Origin: Rhodobacteraceae bacterium HLUCCA08
GTDB taxonomy: Bacteria; Pseudomonadota; Alphaproteobacteria; Rhodobacterales; Rhodobacteraceae
Length of the DNA stretch: 64,000 nucleotides
NCBI GenBank assembly: GCA_001314655.1
Contig: LJSF01000028.1
Location: forward strand, 227,882 to 291,881
Direction of reading: 5' to 3'
A program made the translations under genes and the position numbers. Below the pieces are notes generated by a model, which saw only the letters and a list, made by a program, of their open reading frames with translations, did no database searches and had not been told where the DNA came from. Shown here piece by piece: positions 26,924 through 34,629 of this stretch; position 1 is the first letter of the stretch, and every line of letters starts with the position of its first letter.

Positions 26924-28038
26924 GCCGGCACCGCCTTGCGCACCCGGCGCGGGCGGATCGCCCAGGCCAGGCAGGACGCGGCCATGGCCAGCCCGGCCAG
27001 GATATGCAGGTACAGCATCGGCCACAGCGTCGGGTCGCTGCGCGCCGCCTTGGTGCCGATGCTTTCAAGCACCTTGACGATCACCACCAGCATCACCGCC
27101 AGCAGCATCTGCCGGCCCAGACCGAAGCGCGAAAAGCCGCCGACCATCAGCGCGGCGAAGCCGAGCAGCGGCCCGACCAGGCCCAGCGCCGCCTCGGCGC
27201 TGCGTTCATGCACCAGGGCGCGCAGATCCGCCGGGCTGCGGCGGACCTCGTCCAGCACCGCCGGCGTGGCGGTCAGAAGCGCGCCGGTGGTCAATTCGTC
27301 GTAGCTGCGCCGGCGGCCGTCCTCGGCCGGGATCAGGGCGCCGATGTCATAGGCGAAATCCTTGAAGGTCGAGGTGGTCAGCCGTTCCGAGGCCCGGTCC
27401 AGACGCTGCACCAGCCCGTCCAGCATGACCAGTTGCGGCCCGAACTCGGTCCGGACCAGATAGGCGCTGCCGGCGGTATAGGTCAGGGTCGCGGCGGGAT
27501 CGCGGCTGTCGGACAGGAAGATGTCGCGCAGTTCGCCTTCGGGGGTGATGTCGCGGATGTAGAAGGTGGTGCCGGACCCGGGCGTGGTGAATTCCCCCGG
27601 GGTCAGCAACCGCGCGGTCATGTTGCGCGACAGTTCGGCCTCGCGGTCCTTGAGCCGTTCGGTCGACATCGGCACCAGGATATGGGTCAGCACCAGCCCC
27701 AGCGCCGCGACGAACAGGCCGAAGACGACGACCGGCCGGGCCAGCCGCAGCGGCGAATAGCCGGTCGCCTGGACCACCGTCAGCTCGGATTCCGAGCTCA
27801 GCCGGTTGGTGACATAGACGGCGGCGGCGAAACCGGCCAGCGGGATCACGATGCGGATGATGCCCGGCAGGGTCAGCAGGGTCAGCTCGACGAAGACCAG
27901 CGCCGATTGCCCGTCGCCGAGGATCGCGTCGAACAGCGACACCGCCCGGTTGATCCAGTAGACCAGCACCAGGATCAACGAGAAGAAGCCGAACAGCACC
28001 AGCAGTTGCGACAGCATGTAGCGGTCGAATCGCGCCAC
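26920..28038 (-). CDS. lptF: LPS export ABC permease LptF
   Basis: A 372-residue YjgP/YjgQ-family protein, partner of LptG. The start is a GTG at 28038 (MARFDRYMLSQLLVLFGFF), behind GGGAAAGG; the first ATG in frame is at 28017. The core has TVVQATGYSPLRLARPVVVFG (coupling region), a periplasmic jellyroll and C-terminal helices with FSRFGLGRQM. It is the first gene of the lptF-lptG-lptD-surA-pdxA-rsmA run; the 171 bp to pepA must hold divergent promoters. Confidence 0.93.
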   Translation of the reverse strand: MARFDRYMLSQLLVLFGFFSLILVLVYWINRAVSLFDAILGDGQSALVFVELTLLTLPGIIRIVIPLAGFAAAVYVTNRLSSESELTVVQATGYSPLRLARPVVVFGLFVAALGLVLTHILVPMSTERLKDREAELSRNMTARLLTPGEFTTPGSGTTFYIRDITPEGELRDIFLSDSRDPAATLTYTAGSAYLVRTEFGPQLVMLDGLVQRLDRASERLTTSTFKDFAYDIGALIPAEDGRRRSYDELTTGALLTATPAVLDEVRRSPADLRALVHERSAEAALGLVGPLLGFAALMVGGFSRFGLGRQMLLAVMLVVIVKVLESIGTKAARSDPTLWPMLYLHILAGLAMAASCLAWAIRPRRVRKAVPA

Positions 28039-28209
28039 CTTTCCCGGGTCCTTTCGACATGTGCTGCGGGTTGCCGGACGCTAGCCCATCGGGGCGCCGG
28101 ATTGAAGGCGCCATTCGCCGCTCTGGTCATTGCCCGGCACCGGGACTACCTATGGGCCGAAGGGCGCGCAAGGCCGGCGCCGACCCGAGTGCCGACAAGG
28201 AGGACCGCG

Positions 28210-29676
28210 ATGACCAAACCCGCCGATATCCGCTTTCACGACATCGACCTAGACCGCATCGCCACCGCGCCCGGCCGGGTGGCGGTCTTCGTCACCCCGG
28301 ACGGCAAGCTGGACCAGGCCGCGCGGCGGGCGAACACGCTGACGAAAAAGGCGGTGTCGCGGCTGGCCGGATCGGACCGGTTCGACAAGATGACGCCAGG
28401 CGAAGCGGCCGAAATCGCCTGGCCGGCCGGAATGGCGGCCGAGGCGCTGATCGTGGTCAAGCTGCCGCGCCGCCCGACGACCGACGAGGCCCGCAAGGCC
28501 GGGGCCGCCATCGCCCGGGCCCGCGGCACCGGTGCGTTGCTGGTGCTGGCCGGGCCGCTGGGCCGGGCCGAGGAGGTCGCCTTCGGCCTGTCGCTGCGAT
28601 CCTACGACTTCGACGCCCACAAGACCGGCGACAAGGACGCCCCGGGCGGCATCGACATCCTGTGCACGAAGCCCGAGGAGGTCGCCAAGGCCGCCGCGCC
28701 GCTGGCCGCTCTGGCCGAAGGCGTGCTGTTCACCCGCGATCTGGTCAACGAACCCGCCAACGTGCTGACCACCGACGATTTCGCCGCCCGGCTGGCGGCG
28801 ATGCAGGAGCTGGGCCTGGAGGTCGAGATCCTCGAGGAGGAGGAGCTGCGCAAGCTGGGCATGCGGCTGGTGCTGGCGGTCGGGCAGGGCTCGGCCAGCC
28901 CCTCCAAGGTGGTGGTGATGCGCTGGCAGGGCGGCGGCGACGAAGCACCGGTGGCGCTGGTCGGCAAGGGCGTGGTCTTCGATACCGGCGGCATCTCGAT
29001 CAAGCCCGCCGCCGGCATGGAAGAGATGACCATGGACATGGGCGGCGCCGGCGTGGTGTCGGGCGTGATGCGCGCGCTGGCCCTGCGCAAGGCGAAGGCC
29101 AATGTGGTCGGCCTGGTCGGGCTGGTCGAGAACATGCCCTCGGGCACCGCGATCCGGCCCGGCGATGTCTTTGCCTCGATGAAGGGCGACACGGTCGAGA
29201 TCATCAATACCGATGCCGAGGGGCGGCTGGTTCTGGCCGATGTGCTGTGGTACGCGCAAGAGCGGTTCAAGCCGGCGGCGATGGTCGACCTGGCGACCCT
29301 GACCGGCGCGATGATGGTGGCGCTGGGCAATGAAAACGCGGGCTTTTTCGCCAATGACGACGCGTTGGCCGGGGCGCTGGCCAAGGCGGCGGCGGCCGAG
29401 GGCGAGGGCGCCTGGCGGATGCCGATGGGGCCGGGCTACGACGAATTGCTGAAAAGCCGGGTGGCGGACATGAAGAATGTCGGCCCGCGCTGGGGCGGCG
29501 CGATCACCGCGGCGCAATTCCTGGGCCGCTTCGTCAAGGCCGAGGTGCCCTGGGCCCATATCGACATCGCCGGGGTGACCCTGCGCAGCACCGACACGCC
29601 GCTGGCGCCGAAGGGCGCGACCGGCTGGGGGGTGATGACGTTGAACCGCTGGATCGCCGACGGTTTCGAAAGCTAG
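28210..29676 (+). CDS. pepA: Leucyl aminopeptidase (M17)
   Basis: A 488-residue hexameric di-zinc aminopeptidase that trims N-terminal residues from peptides in the cytoplasm. The catalytic domain has VGKGVVFDTGGISIKPAAGM (with the metal Lys and Asp), the bicarbonate-site region and NTDAEGRLVLADVL, the M17 signature. The start at 28210 follows AAGGAGGA. PepA also binds DNA in E. coli. It is divergent from lptF, and holC starts one base after its stop. Confidence 0.95.
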   Translation: MTKPADIRFHDIDLDRIATAPGRVAVFVTPDGKLDQAARRANTLTKKAVSRLAGSDRFDKMTPGEAAEIAWPAGMAAEALIVVKLPRRPTTDEARKAGAAIARARGTGALLVLAGPLGRAEEVAFGLSLRSYDFDAHKTGDKDAPGGIDILCTKPEEVAKAAAPLAALAEGVLFTRDLVNEPANVLTTDDFAARLAAMQELGLEVEILEEEELRKLGMRLVLAVGQGSASPSKVVVMRWQGGGDEAPVALVGKGVVFDTGGISIKPAAGMEEMTMDMGGAGVVSGVMRALALRKAKANVVGLVGLVENMPSGTAIRPGDVFASMKGDTVEIINTDAEGRLVLADVLWYAQERFKPAAMVDLATLTGAMMVALGNENAGFFANDDALAGALAKAAAAEGEGAWRMPMGPGYDELLKSRVADMKNVGPRWGGAITAAQFLGRFVKAEVPWAHIDIAGVTLRSTDTPLAPKGATGWGVMTLNRWIADGFES

Positions 29677-29677
29677 G

Positions 29678-30163
29678 ATGGGCGCGGTCTATTTCTATCA
29701 GCTGAGCACCCAGCCGTTGGAGGCGGCGCTGCCGGTGCTGCTGGCCAAGGCGCGCGAGGCCGGCTGGCGGGTCGAGCTGCGGGGGGTGGATGCGGCGCGG
29801 ATGGAGGTGCTGGACCGCGCGCTCTGGTCCGGCCCGGAGGACGGGTTCCTGCCCCATGGCCTGGCCGGCGGGGCGCATGATGCGGACCAGCCGATCCTGC
29901 TGACCTGCGGCGGCGGCGCGGCGAATGCGCCGGCCTGCGTGATGGCGGTGGATGGCGCCGATATCGACCCCGGGGAAGTCGGCGCGCTGGAGCGGGTCTG
30001 CATCCTGTTCGACGGCCACGACGCCGCCGCGCTGGGCCGGGCGCGCAGCCAATGGGCCAGCCTGGTCGATGCAGGCTGTGCTGCGCAATACTGGTCGCAG
30101 GACAGCGGCCGTTGGGAAAAGAAGGCGGAGCGTGTGCCGGACGCGGCGAACAAAATTACGTAA
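29678..30163 (+). CDS. holC: DNA polymerase III chi subunit
   Basis: A 161-residue HolC-like protein that links the clamp loader to SSB. It has the family start AVYFYQLSTQPLEAALPVLLAKA and GWRVELRG, with FLPHGLAGGAHDADQPILLT and RVCILFDGHDAAALGRARSQW further on. The pepA-holC order is widespread in proteobacteria and the genes are 1 bp apart. Its last codons and stop (TAA at 30161-30163) lie inside a perfect 28-bp palindrome. Confidence 0.9.
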   Translation: MGAVYFYQLSTQPLEAALPVLLAKAREAGWRVELRGVDAARMEVLDRALWSGPEDGFLPHGLAGGAHDADQPILLTCGGGAANAPACVMAVDGADIDPGEVGALERVCILFDGHDAAALGRARSQWASLVDAGCAAQYWSQDSGRWEKKAERVPDAANKIT

Positions 30164-30173
30164 TTTTGTTCGC
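30146..30173. repeat. Perfect 28-bp AT-rich palindrome over the holC stop
   Basis: GCGAACAAAATTAC at 30146-30159 is followed with no spacer by its exact reverse complement at 30160-30173. The core is AT-rich in a GC-rich genome. The holC stop codon lies in the right half. As RNA it would form a hairpin whose descending arm ends in a U-rich stretch, so it may act as the holC terminator in either direction. It faces the convergent aspartic-protease gene that ends at 30195. Confidence 0.75.
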
Positions 30174-30194
30174 GCCCCCGGGGGGGAGCGGGGA

Positions 30195-30782
30195 TCAGCG
30201 GTGCAGCACCAGCCGGCCGCCCTCGATCTCGATCCGGTCGAACCGGTCGAGATAGCCCATGCCCAGAAGCGACCCGAACAGGTCGCCCTCGTTGACCACC
30301 GCCCGCAGGTCGTAATCGGTGATCGGCCCCAGCGCGACGCTGTCGAGCCGCACCGAGGCGGTCCGCACGATCCCGTTGGCGGTATAGGCATTGCCCAGAT
30401 AGGCCAGATTGTCGGGGTCGATGCCGACGCGTTTCGCATCGGCCCGGCTGAGCACCATTTCGGTCGCGCCGGTATCGACGACGAAGCGGATCGGCGTGCC
30501 GTTGATCTGCAGCGTCAGGTAGTAATGGCCGTCCTCGGCGCGGGGCACCTCGATCGTGCCATCCTCCATCACCGCCTGGCGGGGGGCGATATCGCCGCGG
30601 ATATCCGTCCACAGGCCCACCGCGGCGATGGTGCCGATGAACAGGAACACCCAGATCGCGGCCTGTTGCAGGGTCTTGCCCATGCTGTCGCGGTTCTGGG
30701 CGAAGAACCAGCCGGCCACGGCGGCGCCGAGCAGGGCAAGATAGGCGAAACGGGCGATCTGGTCTCCGGTCATTTCCCCCAT
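30195..30782 (-). CDS. Membrane-anchored retropepsin-like aspartic protease (TIGR02281 type)
   Basis: A 195-residue protein. Two membrane segments lie near 9-28 and 42-58, followed by a single retropepsin-like domain. The domain has FVVDTGATEMVLS (catalytic Asp103 in DTGA) and a second-lobe motif GSLLGMGYLDRFDRIEIEGG. Such clan AA single-domain proteases act as dimers; substrates in alphaproteobacteria are unknown. Starts at 30782 and 30773 are both possible. It is 6 bp behind the MarC-family gene. Confidence 0.82.
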   Translation of the reverse strand: MGEMTGDQIARFAYLALLGAAVAGWFFAQNRDSMGKTLQQAAIWVFLFIGTIAAVGLWTDIRGDIAPRQAVMEDGTIEVPRAEDGHYYLTLQINGTPIRFVVDTGATEMVLSRADAKRVGIDPDNLAYLGNAYTANGIVRTASVRLDSVALGPITDYDLRAVVNEGDLFGSLLGMGYLDRFDRIEIEGGRLVLHR

Positions 30783-30788
30783 ATAGGC

Positions 30789-31421
30789 CTATCCTCCGAA
30801 ACCGGAAGCCCGGATACCGTCGATCACGAATTGCACCGACAGCGCCGCCAGAAGCATCCCCAGAAGCCGCGTGACCACGTTGATGCCGGTGGCCCCCAGC
30901 CCCCGTTCCAGCAGGCCCGAGGACAGGAACAGCGCCAGCACCAGCCCGAGCACCACCGCCAGAACCGCGAACATCGCGGCATAGCCCGCGACCCCGTCGG
31001 CCCGTTCGGCCAGCAGGATCATCGTGGCGATCGCCCCGGGCCCGGCGATCAGCGGGATCGCCAGCGGAAAGACCGACGGATCGTCATGCTCGGCATCGGT
31101 TTCCTCGGCGTCGGCGGTGCCTTGGCGGCGTTTCTGGCGCCGTTCGAACAGCATGTCGAGCGCGGTGACGAACAGAAGGATCCCCCCGGCGATCCGGAAG
31201 GCGGGCATCGAGATGCCCAGAAAGCCCAGCAGCGCCTCGCCGAACAGCGCAAAAAGCGTCAGGATCGCCAGGGCGACGGCGCAGGCCCGGATCGCGATGC
31301 CGCGGCGCCGGGCCGGGGTCATCCCCGGGGTCAGGGCGACGAAAAGCGGGGTCAGCCCGATCGGGTCGATCACCACGAAAAGCGCGGTGAAGGCAGTGAC
31401 GAGGCTGGCCAGATCGGTCAT
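30789..31421 (-). CDS. MarC-family integral membrane protein
   Basis: A 210-residue protein with about six hydrophobic helices and the family pattern LFVVIDPIGLTPLFVALTPG (14-33), PLAIPLIAGPGAIATMI (about 122-138) and a C-terminal VTRLLGMLLAALSVQFVIDG. A charged cytoplasmic loop (RRQKRRQGTADAEETDAEHDD) separates the halves. The function of MarC proteins is unknown; older links to multiple antibiotic resistance are not supported. The ATG at 31421 gives the family start; the longer frame to 31514 is rejected. Confidence 0.88.
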   Translation of the reverse strand: MTDLASLVTAFTALFVVIDPIGLTPLFVALTPGMTPARRRGIAIRACAVALAILTLFALFGEALLGFLGISMPAFRIAGGILLFVTALDMLFERRQKRRQGTADAEETDAEHDDPSVFPLAIPLIAGPGAIATMILLAERADGVAGYAAMFAVLAVVLGLVLALFLSSGLLERGLGATGINVVTRLLGMLLAALSVQFVIDGIRASGFGG

Positions 31422-31529
31422 GGGGCGAACCCTAGCGCCGGCAGGGCGCCGCGCCAATCCCCGCGTCTTCGGGTCCGAGACATCCTCGGGGGGTGTCCCG
31501 CAGAGATCGGGCACAGACAGCCCCCGCCG

Positions 31530-33374
31530 TCAGCCGACCTCGGCGGCGTCCAGCTTTTCCTGGGCGGCCAGCCACAGGGCCTCGGCCCGTGCCAGCCCGT
31601 CCATGACTTCGGCATATTTGCGGTTCCAGGTCTCGAGCTCTCCGGTCCGGCCGTCTTCGTAGAGCGCCGGGTCGGCCAGTTTCGTGGCCAGCTTGTCGCG
31701 CATCTGTTCGATCTTGGTCACGCGGTCCTCGGCCCGGCGCAGCTCGGCCCGCAAGGCCAGGATCGTGTCACGATCGGCGCGTTTCGGCTTGGGTTTCTCA
31801 GGCTTGTCGCGTTGCGGCTTGTCGGTGGACAGAAGCTGGCGGCGATAGGCCTCCAGGTCGTCGTCATAGGGCGTCACCCGTCCGTCCCTGACAAGCCAGA
31901 GCCGGTCGGCGACCAGCGACAGAAGGTGCATGTCATGGCTGACCAGCACCACCGCGCCGGTATAGGCGGTCAGGGCCTCGACCAGCGCCTCGCGGCTTTC
32001 GATGTCGAGGTGGTTGGTCGGTTCGTCCAGGATCAGCAGATGCGGCGCATCGAGCGTCGCCAGCAGCAGCGACAGCCGCGCCTTCTGCCCACCCGACAGC
32101 CGGCCGACCTCGGTTTCGGCCTGGGCCGCTTGCAGCCCGAACCCCGCCAGCCGGGCGCGGTGGCGGCCGGGCAATTCGCCTGGCTTGAGCCGGGCCAGGT
32201 GCTGCAACGGGGTTTCGGCCGGGCGCAGCTCGTCCAGCTGGTGCTGGGCGAAATAGCCCACCCGCAGCTTGCGCGCAGCTGTATATTTGCCGTGGAACGG
32301 GTGCAGTTTGCCGGCCAGCAGCTTGGACAGGGTCGACTTGCCCTCGCCATTGCGGCCCAGCAGGGCGATCCGGTCGTCCTGGTCGATGCGCAGGGTCAGC
32401 TTGTCCAGCACGGTAGTGTCGCCATAGCCGATGCCGACCCCTTCCATGGTGATGATCGGCGGCGAAAGCTCCTCGGGTTCGGGAAAGCTGAAGGCGCGCA
32501 GGGCGGCTTCCTGCGGGGTCGCGGTCAGCTTGATCCGTTCGATCATCTTGAGGCGGCTTTGGGCCTGCACCGCCTTGGAGGCCTTGGCGCGGAACCGGTC
32601 GACGAAGCTTTGCAAATGGTCGATCCGGGCCCTGGCTTTGCGGTTCTCGGCCTCGGCCACGGCCAGCTTGGCGGCGCGTTGTTCGGCGAAGGTGTCGTAG
32701 GGGGTGGCGTAGAAGCTGAGCTTGCGGTCCTCCAGGTGCAGGATGCCGCCGACGGCGCGGTTCAGCAGGCCGCGGTCGTGGCTGACGATCAGCACCGTAT
32801 GCGGGTAGCGCGCGAGGTAGCTTTCCAGCCACAGCGCGCCTTCGAGGTCGAGATAATTGGTCGGTTCATCGAGCAGCAGCAGGTCGGGGGCAGAGAACAG
32901 CACCGCGGCGAGCGCGACACGCATCCGCCAGCCGCCCGAGAAGGCCGAACAGGGCATCAGCTGTTCGTCGGGCGTGAAGCCCAGGCCGCGCAGGATGGCC
33001 GATGCCCGGGCCTCGGCCGACCAGGCGTCGATATCGGCGAGCCGGGTCTGGATATCGGCGATGCGGTGCGGGTCGGTCGCGTCCTCGGCCATCAGCGCGG
33101 CGCGTTCGGTATCGGCGGCCAGCACGGTGTCGAGCAGGCTGACCTCGTTGCCCGGCACCTCTTGGGCGACGCCGCCGATGCGGGCGCCTTTCGGCAGGTC
33201 GATCGCGCCCGATTCCAGGGCCAGTTCGCCCCGGATCAGGCGGAACAGCGTGGTCTTGCCGGTGCCGTTGCGGCCCACGACGCCGACCTTGTGGCCGGCG
33301 GGGATCACCGCGCTGGCATGGTCGATCAGGGGGCGCCCCTCGACCGAATAGGAGATGTCGTCGATCCGCAGCAT
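31530..33374 (-). CDS. ABC-F ATPase, YheS-like
   Basis: A 614-residue soluble tandem ABC ATPase. It starts MLRIDDISYSVEGRPLIDHA. Walker A motifs are GRNGTGKTT and GRNGEGKST, signatures FSGGWRMRVALA and LSGGQKARLSLLL, and Walker B motifs LLLLDEPTNYLD and LLILDEPTNHLD. The ABC-F linker lies between domains (about 240-300), and a C-terminal helical hairpin (ILALRAELRRAEDRVTKIEQ...) is present. It probably acts on translating ribosomes. Starts at 33383 and 33374 are 3 codons apart; the latter matches the family start. It is divergent from ndk. Confidence 0.9.
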   Translation of the reverse strand: MLRIDDISYSVEGRPLIDHASAVIPAGHKVGVVGRNGTGKTTLFRLIRGELALESGAIDLPKGARIGGVAQEVPGNEVSLLDTVLAADTERAALMAEDATDPHRIADIQTRLADIDAWSAEARASAILRGLGFTPDEQLMPCSAFSGGWRMRVALAAVLFSAPDLLLLDEPTNYLDLEGALWLESYLARYPHTVLIVSHDRGLLNRAVGGILHLEDRKLSFYATPYDTFAEQRAAKLAVAEAENRKARARIDHLQSFVDRFRAKASKAVQAQSRLKMIERIKLTATPQEAALRAFSFPEPEELSPPIITMEGVGIGYGDTTVLDKLTLRIDQDDRIALLGRNGEGKSTLSKLLAGKLHPFHGKYTAARKLRVGYFAQHQLDELRPAETPLQHLARLKPGELPGRHRARLAGFGLQAAQAETEVGRLSGGQKARLSLLLATLDAPHLLILDEPTNHLDIESREALVEALTAYTGAVVLVSHDMHLLSLVADRLWLVRDGRVTPYDDDLEAYRRQLLSTDKPQRDKPEKPKPKRADRDTILALRAELRRAEDRVTKIEQMRDKLATKLADPALYEDGRTGELETWNRKYAEVMDGLARAEALWLAAQEKLDAAEVG

Positions 33375-33414
33375 GGCCCGCATCTGCCAGAGGGCGGGGG
33401 GGCCGTCAACGTGC

Positions 33415-33480
33415 TGCGCCTGCGGCGGGCACGTCTTGCGCCTGCGGCGGGCGGGGCGAGGGGGCTGTCTGCCCCCTCGC
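33415..33480. repeat. 16-bp direct repeat and 10-bp hairpin between the ABC-F gene and ndk
   Basis: TGCGCCTGCGGCGGGC occurs at 33415-33430 and again at 33437-33452. It is followed by a perfect 10-bp stem, GCGAGGGGGC (33456-33465) with loop TGTCT and GCCCCCTCGC (33471-33480). Since both flanking genes point away, this is not an ordinary gene-end terminator. The layout, a GC hairpin then a stretch ending in GGTATTTT, looks like an intergenic repeat of the sort scattered in Rhodobacterales genomes; only one copy is visible here. Confidence 0.55.
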
Positions 33481-33601
33481 GCTCCCCCGAAGGTATTTTC
33501 GGGACAAAGGCAGCAGCGGCGGCATCCGCAGGGGCAAGGTGGCTTGAGGGGCGCGCGGCCGCATGCTAGGGCGGCGCCAAATTGACATCTGGAGAAGACC
33601 C

Positions 33602-34024
33602 ATGGCCACCGAACGCACCCTGAGCATCATCAAGCCCGATGCGACCCGCCGCAACCTGACCGGCAAGATCAACGCCAAGTTCGAAGACGCCGGCCTGCGG
33701 ATCGTCGCGCAGAAGCGGATCCATCTGACCAAGGCCCAGGCCGGGCAATTCTATGCCGTCCATGCCGAACGCCCGTTCTATGACGAATTGTGCGACTTCA
33801 TGGCCAGCGCGCCGGTCGTGGTGCAGGTGCTGGAAGGCGACGGCGCGATCGCGAAGAACCGCGAAGTCATGGGCGCGACCAACCCCGCCGATGCCGCGCC
33901 GGGCACGATCCGGGCCGAATTCGCCGAAACGGTGGGCGAGAATTCGGTCCATGGCTCGGACGCGCCGGACACCGCGGCCCAAGAGATCGCGTTCTTCTTT
34001 TCCGGCCTCGAACTGGTCGGCTGA
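33602..34024 (+). CDS. ndk: Nucleoside diphosphate kinase
   Basis: Balances NTP and dNTP pools by phosphate transfer through a phospho-histidine. The 140-residue protein has [18 protein letters not shown] at the start and the active-site [12 protein letters not shown] (His near residue 117), which is the universal NDK signature. The ATG at 33602 follows GGAGA. A GC hairpin with TTT ends the unit at 34053-34080. Confidence 0.97.
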   Translation: MATERTLSIIKPDATRRNLTGKINAKFEDAGLRIVAQKRIHLTKAQAGQFYAVHAERPFYDELCDFMASAPVVVQVLEGDGAIAKNREVMGATNPADAAPGTIRAEFAETVGENSVHGSDAPDTAAQEIAFFFSGLELVG

Positions 34025-34052
34025 GCCGGTCGGGACCTGCCGGTCGACTGTG

Positions 34053-34080
34053 GGCCGCCTCCGGATCGGGGGCGGCCTTT
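34053..34080 (+). terminator. Terminator behind ndk
   Basis: GGCCGCC at 34053-34059 pairs with GGCGGCC at 34071-34077 around an 11-nt loop, followed by TTT. It begins 28 bp after the ndk stop. Confidence 0.65.
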
Positions 34081-34280
34081 GTCATGGGCGAACCGCCCCG
34101 GGCGCGGGTCAGGGGAACCTTACTACCGCCGCGTGCGGACCTGTGCTAGGATCGGGGCCGAGGGTGTAGGGCAGGGGTTTTCTGCCGACCGATCCTGTCG
34201 ATCAGTGTGACGATGCTGTCGTGATGACTTGCGCGTCCGGGGCGATCCCCCGGACTGGGATATTTCCGCCCGGAGGTCGC

Positions 34281-34571
34281 ATGCAGATCGAGTTTCATTT
34301 TCAGGAAGGGTTCACCGGGCAAGGCGTGAGCATCACCTCGCAAGGGGCAGTCCTGGCCGATGTCACGGCACGGACCCGTCTTATGACGGGCCTGGCCGAG
34401 ATCGTGCCGCTGGACCTGCAGCACGGAGAGGAGGTGACCTTGTCGGTGGGGGGCGACCCCGCCAAGACGATGCCGGTGTCGATCGACACGGCGACCCCGT
34501 TCGTCACCATCAACATGGAGGAGAACGGCCTGCAGGTTTCGCAGACCGACCGACGACCGGGATACCTGTGA
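34281..34571 (+). CDS. Unrecognised 96-aa protein paired with the metzincin-like gene
   Basis: No family recognised. The ATG at 34281 is preceded by CGGAGGT. The sequence is rich in alternating hydrophobic/polar residues (MQIEFHFQEGFTGQGVSITS, then EEVTLSVGGDPAKTMPVSID, then PFVTINMEENGLQVSQ), which suggests a small all-beta domain. It has no Cys, no signal peptide and no membrane segment, and is acidic overall. It lies 58 bp before the 792-aa metzincin-like gene on the same strand, with a spacer that holds a good ribosome site but no clear terminator, so cotranscription is likely. Possible roles are an inhibitor, chaperone or carrier for that protein, by position only. Confidence 0.6.
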   Translation: MQIEFHFQEGFTGQGVSITSQGAVLADVTARTRLMTGLAEIVPLDLQHGEEVTLSVGGDPAKTMPVSIDTATPFVTINMEENGLQVSQTDRRPGYL

Positions 34572-34629
34572 CCCAACCGCCCCGAGGCGATTTCACCGGG
34601 GCGTCACACACGCTTTGAGGAGAAAAGTC

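Noticed and set aside
29952..33569. 1205-codon plus-strand frame
   Set aside because: Antisense to the aspartic protease, MarC and ABC-F genes, which have clear motifs; a GC-driven shadow.
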